Assembly: GCA_050084515.1 (NCBI GenBank)
Contig: CM114273.1
Coordinates: 40,486,001-40,550,000, forward strand
Reading direction: 5' to 3'
Source: Blasia pusilla
Taxonomy: Eukaryota > Marchantiophyta > Marchantiopsida > Blasiales
Length of the DNA stretch: 64,000 nt
The position numbers and the translations under genes are program-made. Below, in pieces: positions 1 through 12,372 of the stretch. Under the pieces are notes generated by a model. That model saw only the letters and a list, made by a program, of their open reading frames with translations, was not told the origin of the DNA and did not search any database. The stretch's first letter is position 1. Every line of letters begins with the position of its first letter.

Positions 1-189
1 ATATTTTTGAATGGATGTCCACACTAGATGAGGGTTTCTATAAACCCATCCTCTCTTCATAATATAGATTCTCGACTTATTTGAAGGGTAATTTTTTAAT
101 GGTTTTATGTTAAATTAGTTATGTATTTTTTACATTGCTAGTGTATTCAAACATTTATGTTTTGGTATCATTCTATTCCTTTATCTATT

Positions 190-311
190 AGTGTATCGAT
201 CGCACTCTAGACATAACCAATAATCATGTTGCCTTCAAATAAAATTGTTGCCCCATTTCCATGCTTCAGCCGAGGAGGTTTTGCAAATCAAGAAGCCCTC
301 CTTTCTTAATA
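190..311 (-). mobile_element. Decayed non-autonomous Helitron
   Basis: This stretch resembles the reverse complement of the short Helitron family best seen at 12219-12372. It shares the AATCATGTTGCC block, the GTTGCCC block and the end 'TTTGCAAATCAAGAAG' followed by an AATAAG tail. Neither terminus is intact, so the limits are approximate. Confidence 0.3.
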
Positions 312-1310
312 AGTGTCGCGACCCTCATGACCAAACGAGTGCCAAGCGGAACATCGGAACATTAGCGGGCTCACGCTAAGATGGTTTGCGCGTTGGAGTA
401 GTCTCGAAGAGGAGACAAGAGACGAGACGCGAGCGAGGCTTCGCGTTTCAGATGTTGTGGTCGCGACCGAGAAACCTGGACCAAACGCGGAATGAGACTT
501 GAAAGAAGTTGAGTCTAGAAAGTGGGTTGCCAAAAGGAAGAATCCGGATTTGGAACGCCACTAGCGTTTGAGAGTTTCCGACTGTATTTATAACCATAAC
601 TTTTAGCACTAAGATGCGTTTGGATTAAATAATAGTGCGTTGGAAGGCTTATGGAAAGCCGGTTCAAACGCACTAAAGATCTCTGCAAACGCATGAGCAG
701 CGGCTGAGAAACAACCCGGAAACGACTGTAATTGGAATCGGGTTGAGGGCCACAATTAAGGGCCCGACCCTCCTTTTCAAAATGGGGGTGGGGGTTATTG
801 GAGAACCCCAGAAGTACTAGTAAGGGGGAAGGTCTCCGAGAGTGCTTGGAACCCGAACCCCACTTTGGGCACCGCGGGGCGGCTCAAGGGCATGGAACGG
901 AACGCGAGTTTGGGGGTTGGGTTGGAAAACCTGCACCAAGTCTATTGAGGCGATTTTAGACATCCCTCTTGGATTTCACCCCGCGACTCAATTACTTGGG
1001 TCTCGGTTTGGAACTCACACGAGGTCCGTTGAACAGTAAGGATCGCTAGGCGCGCAAGTGCCGTTTCAGATCCCTAGACTAACCAGGAAGTCTGTTCCAA
1101 GTCTTGAAGGACTTGCCATGTTTTGGAAACTAGGAACTAAAGAAGGTTGAGCTTGATGAGACGCCGAGTTGGGAACTCAATGGGTTGGAACGCTAGTTGG
1201 CCCGGACCCGACTAACGAGAGTGTGTGTTTGGGTGCAGATCGGCGATGAGATCGTGTCCTACTGAACGTACGCTTCCGCAACACTAAAGATTGGCGTTCA
1301 AGGAGACTCG
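300..1310 (+). repeat. Dispersed repeat, probable LTR-element remnant (copy A)
   Basis: This is a GC-richer island of about 1 kb inside AT-rich DNA, with no credible coding frame. Positions 725-860 align with 6065-6200: both have a 'TTGAGGGCC...AAGGGCC' block followed by a G-rich run and then an AGAANCC block. Positions 1078-1305 align with the reverse complement of 15213-15470. The shared landmarks are AAGTCTGT-CCAAGTCTT, AAGGTTGAGCTTGATGAGA, CGTGTCCTACTGAACG and TTCCGCAACA. The piece is therefore one of several scattered copies of a non-coding LTR-retrotransposon region. It may belong with the gag-bearing remnant at 12.6-15.5 kb. Confidence 0.5.
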
Positions 1311-2055
1311 TATAAAAATGTTTCTTTGCTTCCGACATATTAAGTACAACCCTCTTGGAAATATCTCCTCCTTTGATAATGGACTATAGTTAAGTATTTT
1401 TGTGTTTGAGGTATGTTCTTAAGTTCTCCAGACAAGGCTCGTATATTTTTTACACAACTAGTTTTGCATGTATGTCCTTTCTTCCTCCTACCCTAGTCTT
1501 CCCTTTTTGAAGAAATGGAGAGTGTTAGAGTAAGGTGGATTTGTTCCTCCTCCCTTATCTCCTTCGCCTATTGAAATTTTATTATGTATCTCTCCTCCTA
1601 TTGCAATTAACTATTTTTTAAAGATTTTTTTTTTAGAAAGCCATCCCGTGTTGAAAATTTATCTCTTTTTCTCTTCCCCTCCACTATTGATTTTTTGAAA
1701 TATTCCTTAGAAATTTATTTATTTTTCCTTCATCTTGCCTATGGAAAAGTAAATCTTATCCCTCATTTATGTAGTAAAAGTAAAACATTTGAAACCTATA
1801 GAGTCTTGTGAAATCCTCCTTTGTTAAAAATGATAATTTTATCCATTATCTTTCTTTATATATTTTCTCTCTTCCGCCTCCTCGAAAGGAAATTAAACAT
1901 TTCTTGATGATTTACTAGTCAAGCCTAATGAAGTAGCATAAGAATAGGTTTAGAATTTATACACCTTTACCAAATTCATAATATTAAAATTTCGATTTTA
2001 TATTAATAGTAATTAAATTATTTTAATATTTTAATATTTGAAATTTATAATGGAA

Positions 2056-3172
2056 TCTTTATAATACTTGGAGACCCCATATGCAAAATAAGACAAAATA
2101 GTGTGCAGCCATCTCATGGGGTGGGAATCCCCATCCCCTGCCAAAGTAGAGTGGAAGTGCTTTCTATTTCTAAAAATACTAAAACAGTAGTAAATATATA
2201 AAATAATTTATATTTTTAGAATCAAGTGTGGCGCTGGCTGTGTGAGAGCTGGTTCCTTCTAAAGGGGTGTTGTGACACAACAGAGAAGTGTTATTTAAAA
2301 AATCACATTATATTTGGGATCATAAATAGTAAGACAATACGAAAAAATAACATTACAACGCATCATGCTTCAATGTTTTCCTTGGGTCTTATTAGATGGG
2401 TAGAGAGAATGAAATTGAAAGGAATAAGAAAAGAATTTAAATTATTTATAATTTATATTATAATGAATGGTCCTAAATGTGTATAATAAATATAAAAATA
2501 GCCAAAAATATAATTTTATTCCTTGACTCATATTTGATGGGAAGAGAAAATAAATTTTAATAGAGAAGAGTAGATATTTTCTAAATTTTATGGAAAGGTG
2601 TAATTATTTAGGGGAGTGGAAGATCAATTAAATCTTAAGTGAGGATTGCAATTACTTAGAAGAGCGAAATGTTATTACTCTTCTAAGATTTAAAAAAATA
2701 AAAATTATACTTTAAATGAAAACTTAAAAATAGGATTATTTTTAAAATAATGTTAATTCATATGCCATATTTTGGGAAAATAAAATGAATTTTAAAGGAA
2801 AAGGAAAATGATTTAGTGAATTAAAATTAACTTAGAATTTAGTTAGTGGATGTTATTTTGGTTGGAGGAGCAGAAAGGGAAGAGTAGAAATGGGAGGAAT
2901 TCGCTTAAGGGCCCCCTAATGAACAAATGTAACCCGGGCAGTCCCCTTTGAAATGGTTCAAAATTTTATGGAAGAGTAAAATTATTTTGGAGACTTAGGT
3001 ATTATTTAAAAGTGAAATTCTATCACTCTTTTAAGATTAAAAAAATGGAGATTATACTTAAATTTTCAAATGAAAAATATTTCTAAACTATTAGAAGAAA
3101 AAAATCTTATAATTTCTAAGTATGCTTATTATAAAAATAAATTATGTGCGCAAGCACGTGCATTCTAACTAG
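2056..3172 (+). mobile_element. Probable non-autonomous Helitron (about 1.1 kb)
   Basis: The 3' end has Helitron hallmarks. A GTGC-GCAA-GCAC hairpin (3146-3157) lies about 11 bases before a terminal CTAG (3169-3172), which is followed by T. The proposed 5' end is TC at 2056, preceded by A. Its first 50 bases include GACCCCATATGCA, and 'CTTATTAGATGGGTAGA' occurs further in. Both are shared with the shorter element at 8273-8588, which looks like an internally deleted relative. The interior is AT-rich and non-coding. The 5' boundary is less certain than the 3' one. Confidence 0.45.
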
Positions 3173-3755
3173 TTTAACATAACTTAATAGAATGTGTGGG
3201 AAAAGACTTTAGAAATATTCATGTAATTGAAAATAATCATATTTTATCTATGATCTCATAATACACAACATTACGCATATAGATACTTTTTTATTTGAAA
3301 TTTTTTCTATTTCATTAATAATATAGAGTGTAGTCTTAACATCGATCTTTAGATAATGTCCCAGATAATTTCTCATTTGTAAAAATAAATGCGTGTAAAT
3401 AAAGTCTTAAATTTTGTAAAGTTTGACCTTGAGACTTGCTAATAATGATGATAGAAGCCAAACTGATAGGAAATTGATATCTATATAAATCAAAAATAAT
3501 TACAAGTCAAACATAATCAATGGAATTCAAAAAATGAAAACTCAATCTCTCATGTTCCATTTTGTAAATATTTCGGCCAATATAACATATTATATACATC
3601 CACAAATCACGTAGTTTACTCATCCTTTCCAACTACTCATGTTTTGGAAGCGCATGACTAATGCATCTATCTTCAAAAACAAATAATGTGAAGGAGATAC
3701 TAAAAGCAAGCATGTCTTCAAAAACTCTATCGGAAAACTATGACTTATACCCTCA

Positions 3756-3900
3756 TCTATATTATTATTGCATATTGATAATGCCTCTTTGATTTTCAAA
3801 CGTCTCTCTTGTTGACATCTGACTCTCTCAACTAATAGGATCATTCACCTTCTTAGCCAATAGGAAGAATCAAAGTTGATTTGAGAGATCATTTAACAAT
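3756..3900 (+). mobile_element. Helitron 5' end fragment
   Basis: It begins A|TCTATATTATTATTG at 3756. It then follows the family pattern (TGCCTCTTTGATTTTCAAACG, then TTGACATCTGAC), which matches the first 60 or so bases of the other Helitrons here read from their TC end. No CTAG 3' end was found, so the right limit is arbitrary. A similar TCTATATTATTATTTGAG start lies at 5152. Confidence 0.35.
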
Positions 3901-5549
3901 TTCGAGGTTAGTTAAATCATTAGTCATACTTTTAGTAATAGGTAATCTAAATTACCCATCATTAACCCTTGCAATGCATACACATCCACTAGTCTTAGAT
4001 AGATTGGGGATCTAATTTGATCTTATATATAATATAGATTCATTAAAATAATATTTCTATATATCAATAATGATAAAAGTATGGAATTACTTTTCTCATC
4101 TTACAAGGAATTAATATTACTTGGATACCTCAAATATCGAGAGATGAATTCCATATTTATTTCAATGACATGTCTACTTCTAGGAATATAATATTTGTAT
4201 TAGTTAAAATGTTGATGTTCATGAAGCTTTTGACAAAATTTCTTATATATGATATTAAGAAGATCGCTTATCTTCTTACTCTTAGTCATCAAGTGGTAAT
4301 TGACTAAAATCATCTCCCAAATATATATTCAATTAAAGATACACGAACCTCTACCACCCCTAATTGATAACCAATAAGAATTTTTTTTATTAACATACAT
4401 ATTACTTTTTAAAATTTGAACTCTCATGTTTTTTGTAACCTCTATCACCCTAATGTCAAACCATAAAATTGGTCTTTCTAAAGAAGATTAAGCAACTTGT
4501 GGGCGATTTCCATGACAAAAAGAACATGCAAAATTTGGAAATTTTCACCACAAAATATAATATGTTTTCCCTCACATAGTACCTCACTCAAGTTAGGAGG
4601 GATAACTCCTTGATATCTTGTAAAATATGCTTCACAACCTCAAATACATGATTATAAGACATTGATGGTTCATACCCCATTATAAACATGGCACTTTGGA
4701 TTCTATGTACCCTAAAAACCTCTTTTTTTATCCAATAAGAATATGAAGGAAACTCAATTTGTAGATAATTTTTTACCATGAAGATCTGACATGGAATGTG
4801 GGGGATTCTTCTCAAAGAATCACTACAGTGATCTCCCTACTTCTTTGTATAATATGAATAACCATTTTTTCCCAACGATAACTCTTGAACACCCCCACAT
4901 GCCGATGTTATAGATATTCCTTGTTTGGAGAAAGAAGTACCTCTTTGGATATGATATTTCTCCAAACAAAGATTTGGGAGTGATGTTTGGATTTGGATGA
5001 TATTAAAATATATTTAATTATATATAAAAACATAATAATCTAAAGTTTACATGTGTAGAGTAGACAAGAGTTTAATGCATTCTTGGATTCCTCCCTTCTA
5101 GCCTCTCTTATGGAGAACAAATAAGTAGCCCTAATACCTTTAGGCACATCATCTATATTATTATTTGAGGAGTGGTTTCCAAATGGCGACACCTGAGACT
5201 TCATCACGTGTCCTTTGAAGCCCATAATGTACAACACGTGACGTAAACCGATATTTAGGTGGCATAACGGGATGTTTAGGGGATTGTACATGGCACGGTC
5301 CCTCATGGGTCCTAACCAGTTATTGTTTAAATAAACAACTTGTGTATTTGGAAGATGAATGGATAATTGTACAATACTTAGGTGTTCACTATATAAGTTA
5401 AACTTGAAAAGTCGCCGACATGCTTTTGAAGAAGAGAAATATCTCTATGTTCTCCAAAAAATTCAAATACATTTATTTATTTTAAATGAGTAGAGCATTT
5501 TAAAAACCAATAGAGAATCGTCACGAATAGGTAAGTCTATGGCGCTCAC

Positions 5550-6560
5550 ACTAGTAAGGACTCGGGATGAAAATCATAATCATAGGTCAAAGGAGGAAAG
5601 ATCTTGGTGGGAAAACCAAAGTCAAATCCTAAACTAGCTATTTATGAGACTATGAAGGATTGCGGAACCAGCCGTGAGACTAGCGTTAGGCAAGACGTGC
5701 ACTTGTCTTTTGACTAGCCTTAGGTGGGAAAGGGGTAAATTAACTCATAGAAACAAAGGCAAGAAAAGCAAGGTTTGAGACCTTGGAGCCAAGTGCCAAG
5801 TTAAGGGTGAGAAGCAAGGAATATGTGAGTAGTCAATACGGAGAAGACGCTATGAGACTAGTCACAAAACGCAAAAGGCGGCAAGACAACCACGAGACGT
5901 CAAACGAGAAGTCAAGATGAGCGCTAGTTATGACTCATGAAACATATAAAATGTGGGTCTAAGCTCCCAGATATATTTGGGTAATCAAGAATTGCATAAG
6001 TTACAAGAAGCGTCCCTTGAGCCATCTTGATAGATAGCTAGTCAAACGTCCGTCCACAGGCCATGAACCATATTTGGATTGAGGGCCAAAAATAAGGGCC
6101 AAGTAGGGTTTAGGGGGTTTATAATGGGGAAGGTAGGGTTCCCTCGGAGAATCCTATAAGTGCCTATAGGAGGGGACACTCTCCTTCTCTACTCGCTCAA
6201 GTTCTTGAGACAAGAACTAACCATGATGGATGCTTGGCCGTGTGTCAAGTTTGAGCTAAGGGACACAAGTTAAGGAGTTAATCAACACACTCCTATTTAG
6301 ACAAGTGAATTGGGGAGATTGTTCCAGTTTTGGGGAAGAGACTTCCTAGAGAGACCATATGCATTTGGGAGGATTCAAACCGATTAGTACTAAGCGACTT
6401 CTCGCCTATCAGCAGAACTTGTAATCGGTTGAGTCTTTGGGATTGAATCAAAATCTTTCGCTTGCAAAGCCCAAGGTCGGGAAGGTTTTAGGGTGAAGCT
6501 AGGTGAAGTAGAGGACGAAATCTACGACAAGAATCAGATAAAGGCTAGTAAAAATCCAAG
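5550..6560 (+). repeat. Dispersed repeat, probable LTR-element remnant (copy B)
   Basis: This is a second copy, diverged and rearranged, of the repeat at 300-1310. The block 'GGATTGAGGGCC...AAGGGCC' near 6075, then a T/G-rich run and CTCGGAGAATCC, follow in the same order as at 735-840. Neither copy has a long open frame. It is most simply read as a non-autonomous LTR element or isolated LTR. Confidence 0.35.
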
Positions 6561-8080
6561 ACAATATCAAATCATTCACAAGACAATCAAATAGGATACA
6601 AGTTTCTGAATAATAAGGCACAACCTATCATTTATCAAAAAAATTCTTGCTTCATTATGTTCCTACCATTATCCAAAATATTTTTTTAAAGCCGAAAATG
6701 CTAACAAAGGCATTTACTTTGGAACATGCAAGAAAGTATGTTAAGTTTGATTATTAAGAAAGCATAAATACATTTAATACCCTTAATAGATTGGTTAATG
6801 ATCTCCATAATTATGCTTGCCAAAGGCTTGGGATAACCTTTTATTAACTCTTTATCCCTATATGGAGCAATGGATTTTATTTTCCATATGGTTTAATTAT
6901 CCACAATAGAATCAAGTCTTAGATGAGTGACTAAATCATATATTTGACTTGATTATCATTATAATCAAAAGTAGTTTATGGCTTACCCTCACGAGTTAAA
7001 ATAATCAAAATATGAAAACGTGATAACTAATAAGCCTCCTCTTTGAAACTCCACCACACACATGCCTAACTAACATATGTCTTGGAACATCGTATATTCT
7101 CATATAAGTATTTGGGATATATTTTACAAAGGTGTTTCATAGTAGTTACCTCATGAGGCTAATTTTTTAAAACAGTGATAACCACATGAGTCTAAGATAT
7201 TTTCTCACGCCGATTCCTAACAATTATATTTTCCCCAACAGAACTTCATTTTGAGCCGTTGATTTTAGTGTAGGCTTAATTTTTTTGGATAATAGATGAA
7301 CTCATGTATGGAGCCTCCGGGTTTGGTGCTCCATGATGGTCACTTGCATATCAGCATTTAAATTTGTGAAGACACACATACACACTCATTTGGTGCATCA
7401 ACATTCTTTGCCAATGGTAGGAGAGCATATGCTTGATGAGGCTTAACTTTATGTACTAGGGCTATATGAAGAGGATATATGTAGAGTTATAAAGATTTTG
7501 ATAACCAATAAATTATCCTACAATATGAGAATAGATTTTTTTATGAAATCAAAGTTCAAAAAATTATTTTTGAAAAACATATATTCGATACTAATGACTA
7601 GCAAGATATTCTTCTATGTACAATTTTGAAGGAATAAATAAATACATGCAAATGATAAGAACATTAAAGATGTTTTAAATTTAAGCCAATGACATATGCC
7701 AAATTTTAACAAGCCATAGTTCACACACATATTATTAAATTTGAGTTTTCAATATGCCATAATAATATAAACTAGTAAGAACACCCATGCCATGCTTAAG
7801 TATGTAGTGATGGCGATCTTAATCTAAGCTCCTCTTGCAACATCCCCAAAAATTACTTGAATACTTGTGTGGATAAAAAGAAACTCACATGAGGGTAATG
7901 TGTAAATTATTTCCGGTCTTTCGCTTCTTAGAGTATTTTTTTTTTCATTTTATCCTCCTACTTATAGTAATCCCCATGTGTTTCATTAATAATGTAGACT
8001 AGTGTGTGTACAGGTTTAAATTTCCTTTCCGTATGATAAATCACTCTCATATTTTCAAGTATCATTTTAAATCATCTATA

Positions 8081-8275
8081 CTAGTGGGCAGCTCGTGCCA
8101 TGCGCAGTAGTTAAGGGACTAATCGTGTTGCAGATTTTTTTTTCTTGTTGCCTGTAAAATGGAAAAACATTTTCTTGCTGCCGTATAGGAAGAAATATTT
8201 TTTTACTATCCCGTTGTTACATGTCAAGCATATGGTGTTTGCAAATCAAGAAGACACTCTTCCATAATAATATCT
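8081..8275 (-). mobile_element. Short non-autonomous Helitron
   Basis: On the minus strand this ends ...GGCACGAGCTGCCCACTAG followed by T. A GGCA/TGCC mini-hairpin sits directly before the terminal CTAG, which is the expected Helitron 3' structure. The other end matches the family 5' end: it reads ATATTATTATGG, then a GAGTG block and CTTGATTTGC. The first few 5' bases are altered where it abuts the next element. Confidence 0.55.
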
Positions 8276-8588
8276 ACTTAATAGTAGATGACCCCATATG
8301 CATAATACGACAAGATAATAGGACAAAACACACAACATGTTTGAATTCTTTTGTTTGAGGCTTATTAGATGGGTAGAAATGAATAAGAAAGGAAAAAAAA
8401 AGCAAACATGGATTTGAATGGAATAGAAATAAATATTTTTATTAATTAATTTATAATTATTTATATTATTATAGAAGAATGTCTTTTATATTTGACAATT
8501 AGAATTTTTTTTTCATATGTTACATTAAAATAAAATAAATTGATGTAAACATCTCTTCTATCCGGTGCATGACAGGGCACTTTACTAA
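8273..8588 (+). mobile_element. Non-autonomous Helitron abutting the previous one head-to-head
   Basis: It starts A|TCTACTTAATAGTAGATGACC and ends with GTGC...GCAC, a short spacer and CTAA followed by T (8585-8588), fitting the CTRR|T rule. Internally it shares GACCCCATATGCA and CTTATTAGATGGGTAGA with the 1.1-kb element at 2056-3172. The interior is AT-rich and has no gene. Confidence 0.45.
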
Positions 8589-8799
8589 TAAATATTAAAA
8601 AAGTGGAATAATTATGATACTTAGAAACTTTTCCTTCGTTAACGGGGTTTAAGTGGTTGCTAACACAAGTGGAAAGATTTAAGAGAAAATCGTGAATGTG
8701 GACTCGGAATAGAACGGCAAGAAGAATTCACGGGAATTCAGGCGGGAAACATGAACTGCTATCCTTCGACGTTTACTTGGTAGAATAAAATGAATGGAA

Positions 8800-9686
8800 G
8801 AGGCGATCTGTCGCCGGGAGCTTTGAGGCGAAATCCATCGCTGGGAGCTATGGCGGACGTCGTCGACAGGAGTCAGCGCTGAGAGACGTTGCAGGAAAGA
8901 GGATCCACAATAATAAACACGGGAGCGTGCCGCTGTTGGTTGCCATTAATGGCAGCAGGACTCTCCAGCCTGTTCCTTTCGGTTCTTTTCCCACTTCTTG
9001 TAACGGGAAAGAGCCACCGTCTCAGATTACCGTTATGAGGTCCTTTGAAACATAAAGCATTTCCCCGTCAAGCACACACTCACTCATGCCGATCGGAACG
9101 TTTATGATCGTATGCTGTTAGACGAGGGGCATACATACATTGCCAACAGTTCCACTCGGATCGACCGATCACTCAGTCAATCAATCAACCCCTTGCAGCT
9201 GACGAGAGGGGCAATTCGAGTAGTTTCTGTGAGCGCTGTGGTTGAACTCGTGGATTGATAGCCTGTACTGTCGTGGATGGCTTTGGTTTCAGCGTTTCTC
9301 GTGCTCTCCTCTCTGTCCGCCTGCTTCCCGACCTCATCAGGCTACATAGCGTCGTCCAAGAGCTCATGATTTGACGTTGAGCTAGTGAATTTCGCTGATG
9401 CGTTAGGACGACGGAAATTCCTCGCTCGAGCGGTTGGCGACTGAGAGTTCGGAGAGGCAAGTAGGGTGGCTGACATACATCTCCGGTTTCGTGAGGTGTC
9501 GTCGACATCGGTGCCGAAAACTACGGGTTGACATTGTGGAGGATACAAGGAAACGTCCAGCAATCTGCAACAGCTGATGTGGCCGGGTGTCATCTCAAGA
9601 GGATTTGGGCGGAGGAAGTGATTGCTGTGAGAACCTGCTGCGAAGGCTTCGGTGGATAGTTGCTTCCGTATCAGCAGTCGAGTACC
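8800..9686 (+). promoter_or_regulatory. GC-richer promoter / 5' leader of the small membrane-protein gene
   Basis: CpG-containing, mixed-composition DNA contrasts here with the AT-rich flanks and leads into the start codon at 9687. No TATA box or splice site could be placed firmly. Short frames on both strands overlap each other and look like chance. Confidence 0.3.
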
Positions 9687-9944
9687 ATGTGTTTCGTGGG
9701 GAAAGTATGCAAACTGTGCTCGTGTGTGATTGTGGTAGTTGTTCTGCTAATAGTACTGTTCGGATTCGGGTGGATTAAGAAAGCGAGTCATACCTGCGTG
9801 CAAGGTCACTCGATGGCAGGCGATTGCAACAACTCCTTCATCGCTCCCCCGCCTAGCTGGGAACCGGCTTTGGCGCCTCTGTTCAGTATTCTCCCCGTGT
9901 CAGCCGACAACTTCACAACGAGTTCGGTTCATCCAAAGCCTTGA
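9687..9944 (+). CDS. Small single-pass membrane protein of a conserved plant family
   Basis: This 85-residue protein starts MCFVGKVCKLC, followed by one strongly hydrophobic helix at about residues 11-29 (CSCVIVVVVLLIVLFGFGW), a basic KK and a Cys-containing tail (HTC, GDC). I recall a family of short plant proteins of unknown function that begin MC[YF]VGKA, have one membrane helix ending in GFG, and have Cys residues after it. The match in motif order is good. The methionine at 9687 is chosen over the upstream in-frame one at 9660 because the family begins at MC[YF]VGK. The proline-rich C-terminal 40 residues are longer than I remember for the family. Its role is unknown. A single N-terminal anchor suggests a plasma-membrane or endomembrane protein. 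Confidence 0.55.
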   Translation: MCFVGKVCKLCSCVIVVVVLLIVLFGFGWIKKASHTCVQGHSMAGDCNNSFIAPPPSWEPALAPLFSILPVSADNFTTSSVHPKP

Positions 9945-11775
9945 TCTAGTTGGATTGGACGGAATTCCAGATGATTGTACGAACTCGGTTCACATCACCG
10001 AAACGGGGACATCTTGCATTTTCTCCCTAGTGCAGCCAGCAGCCCATTTTGGGATCGCATCTTTGCACCTCGCAGAACAACCGACCTCGAGAATGAAGAT
10101 AGTCATGTGAGGTGCCACGGTACCGTCGCCGATCTCCCAAGTATTGCATGACCAGGTGTGGGATTACCTGAAGTAAGGAATGTTTCATTATCCAACGATC
10201 TACGTTCACGAATTCATGTAATGTGTTCAGATATGGGCATGTAGGTTTGCCTCTCAACACTCAGATGGTGGCATCCAGTGATTTCCGGCTCGTGAGAAAT
10301 CCTGAAGTGAAGGTAATGTAATGGCTTGGTCTGCGGATTGTTCCGGTCCCTTCAGCCACTCACCTTTATGTCTCTTAGCGTGTGAAGGATCATCGCACGT
10401 GAAAGTCGCAGTATATTACTGTGGATTTTGGGAGAGCTTACTTCTAAGTAAGCTCTAAATATTTCTAGTATCATCTGTAGTCTGAATTTAATTTCATCGA
10501 GAGAAGGACAAATCTAAGAGTTTAGCTCACGCGTCAGGACAGAATGCAAAAGGGGAATATAGATGCATGTCTGTTTCCAGTGGACTGTGGCAACTACTTC
10601 CCACAAAAAGGGCTTCTTCTCTTCTGTTTTAAACTCTCCGAGCCAATCCTGTTCCTTCAGTACGTTTATATTGTCACTTCACGAGTGTGGATAAGAACTC
10701 TGATGATTAGGGTACCAACTTATGACGGAACATTATTTCGTTGTTTCCTTTCTATTGATTATCCCAACATCTCACTTCCACATCAGTATTTTGCTCACTA
10801 AATGTACTCCCTCCAAGTCTCATGTGCAACTTCAGTCAACATCTGCGAATGTCAGCCTCATATGACACCATATTAATAAGCTCGTGTCTAACTAGGTCGT
10901 TCATGGCGAAGCCGATGTGCACAAGACACTGTACAAAACGTCTTCAAAAACTTTTCACATTTAAATATCGCGTATATAAACAATGACTATGGCCCGGAAC
11001 GTACTCCTCATCCAACGGATATCAAAAGATTTGATCATCACTGACAGTCAGGTGCAACTTTGCATAATCATAGGAGCACGTCCCGGTCTTCACAACCTCG
11101 CCAACGGAGTCAGCATGGATAACTTCACCAAATACAGTGTCAAACCGTAGGCCATCTACACCGAGTAACAAACGTCCCCAGGCCCGAGCGAGCCGCGAAG
11201 GCTTTGGATTCACTCAAAGACCCCGTAACACCTTACCTACAGACTATCTGCACGCATTACTCTGCACAAATTCTCTCAAGCCAAGGCAACGAACGTCTTC
11301 AATTCCCCATGATTCGGAGTACACTCGAAATCTTTGTGACAAAGGCATGTCCTTCTCGGTCGGACCACTGAGCAGGCCCACAGACACAAAATAAACAATA
11401 CTGGGAACATCTTTCCCACAGCATTCTTCCCAGGGAGAGGAGTTTGTACACATTCACGAATAGAGCAGACGTAGCAACGTCTTTGCACTGTGAACGTCCC
11501 TCTTTGATCTTACAAGGGAAGGGTGGGACGGGTGACTCTCCTAAACCCTAAAACATCGATTTGACGAGTTGCGGCGTACTACCGCATTCGGCAGCCCTAA
11601 TCGCTTGAGCTCTGGCGATCAATTACGGCTTGGATTATAACACGTAGCTCATAATCTGCTGCACTCCACAACATTCGCAATTGCAGTGTACGGCCTTATA
11701 CGCTCCCTTTGGAAGATACGTGTGCACAAACACCTCATGTGCATATGTGAATTTGAACGTGGATAATTCAACGAT

Positions 11776-11956
11776 ATTTGGTAAGGTGCTCGGGTGATGC
11801 ACATATCAGTAAAAAATTGTTTGCTAATGGAGTTAGTAATGTTGTATATAAATTCAAACTTATTTTTTTATTCGTAACATGTGAAATATTTTCTTGTCAT
11901 CACGTGTCGAAAAAGTGTTTGCAAATCAAAAAGACATTTTCCCATCATAATATAGA
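11776..11956 (-). mobile_element. Non-autonomous Helitron, first of three in a row
   Basis: The right end reads, on the minus strand, A|TCTATATTATGATGGG...TTTGATTTGCAAACAC, the family 5' end. The body shares the TTAGTAATGTTG and AACATGTGAAA blocks with its neighbours. The CTAG 3' end is degraded, so the left limit is approximate. Confidence 0.45.
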
Positions 11957-12171
11957 TAAGGTGTACGTGCGATGCAAGTAAAACAAAAAAAAGTGTTTGG
12001 AGAGTTATTGTCTAGCCAGTGAAGGGAAGAGATTAATTATGCTGCACATAAATTCAAAATTTTTTCTTGTTTTCCGTAGCATATGAAACATTTTTTTGTT
12101 GCCCAATTGCCACATGTGAAGCAAAGAGGTGTTTGCAAATCAAGAAAGAAATTCTCCTATAATACTATAGA
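11957..12171 (-). mobile_element. Non-autonomous Helitron, second of three in a row
   Basis: It begins directly where the previous copy ends. On the minus strand its 5' end is A|TCTATAGTATTATAGG with the CTTGATTTGCAAACACC block. The 3' end carries TTGCATCGCACGTAC, like the hairpin arm of plant Helitrons, but the terminal CTRR is lost. Confidence 0.45.
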
Positions 12172-12218
12172 TTATGAGAAAACTAGTGGCCACATGATTC
12201 ACTTTGATTATGAGAAAA

Positions 12219-12372
12219 CTAGTGGGCACGGGCAATTAACTAATCATGTTGCACACAAAATCTTTTTATTGCTATCCGTAGAGAGGGAAACGTTTTCTTG
12301 CTTCCCAGTTGTCACATGTCAATCAAAGAGGTGCTTGCAAATCAAGAAGGCACTCTCCAATAATAATATAGA
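12219..12372 (-). mobile_element. Short non-autonomous Helitron with intact ends
   Basis: This is the clearest copy, 154 bp long. On the minus strand it runs from TCTATATTATTATTGGAGAG to ...GTGCCCACTAG. The flanks are A before TC and T after CTAG, so it sits in an A-T dinucleotide as Helitrons do. It has no target-site duplication and no terminal inverted repeats. The 19-bp direct repeat ATTATGAGAAAACTAGTGG at 12171-12189 and 12207-12225 overlaps its left end. Confidence 0.65.
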
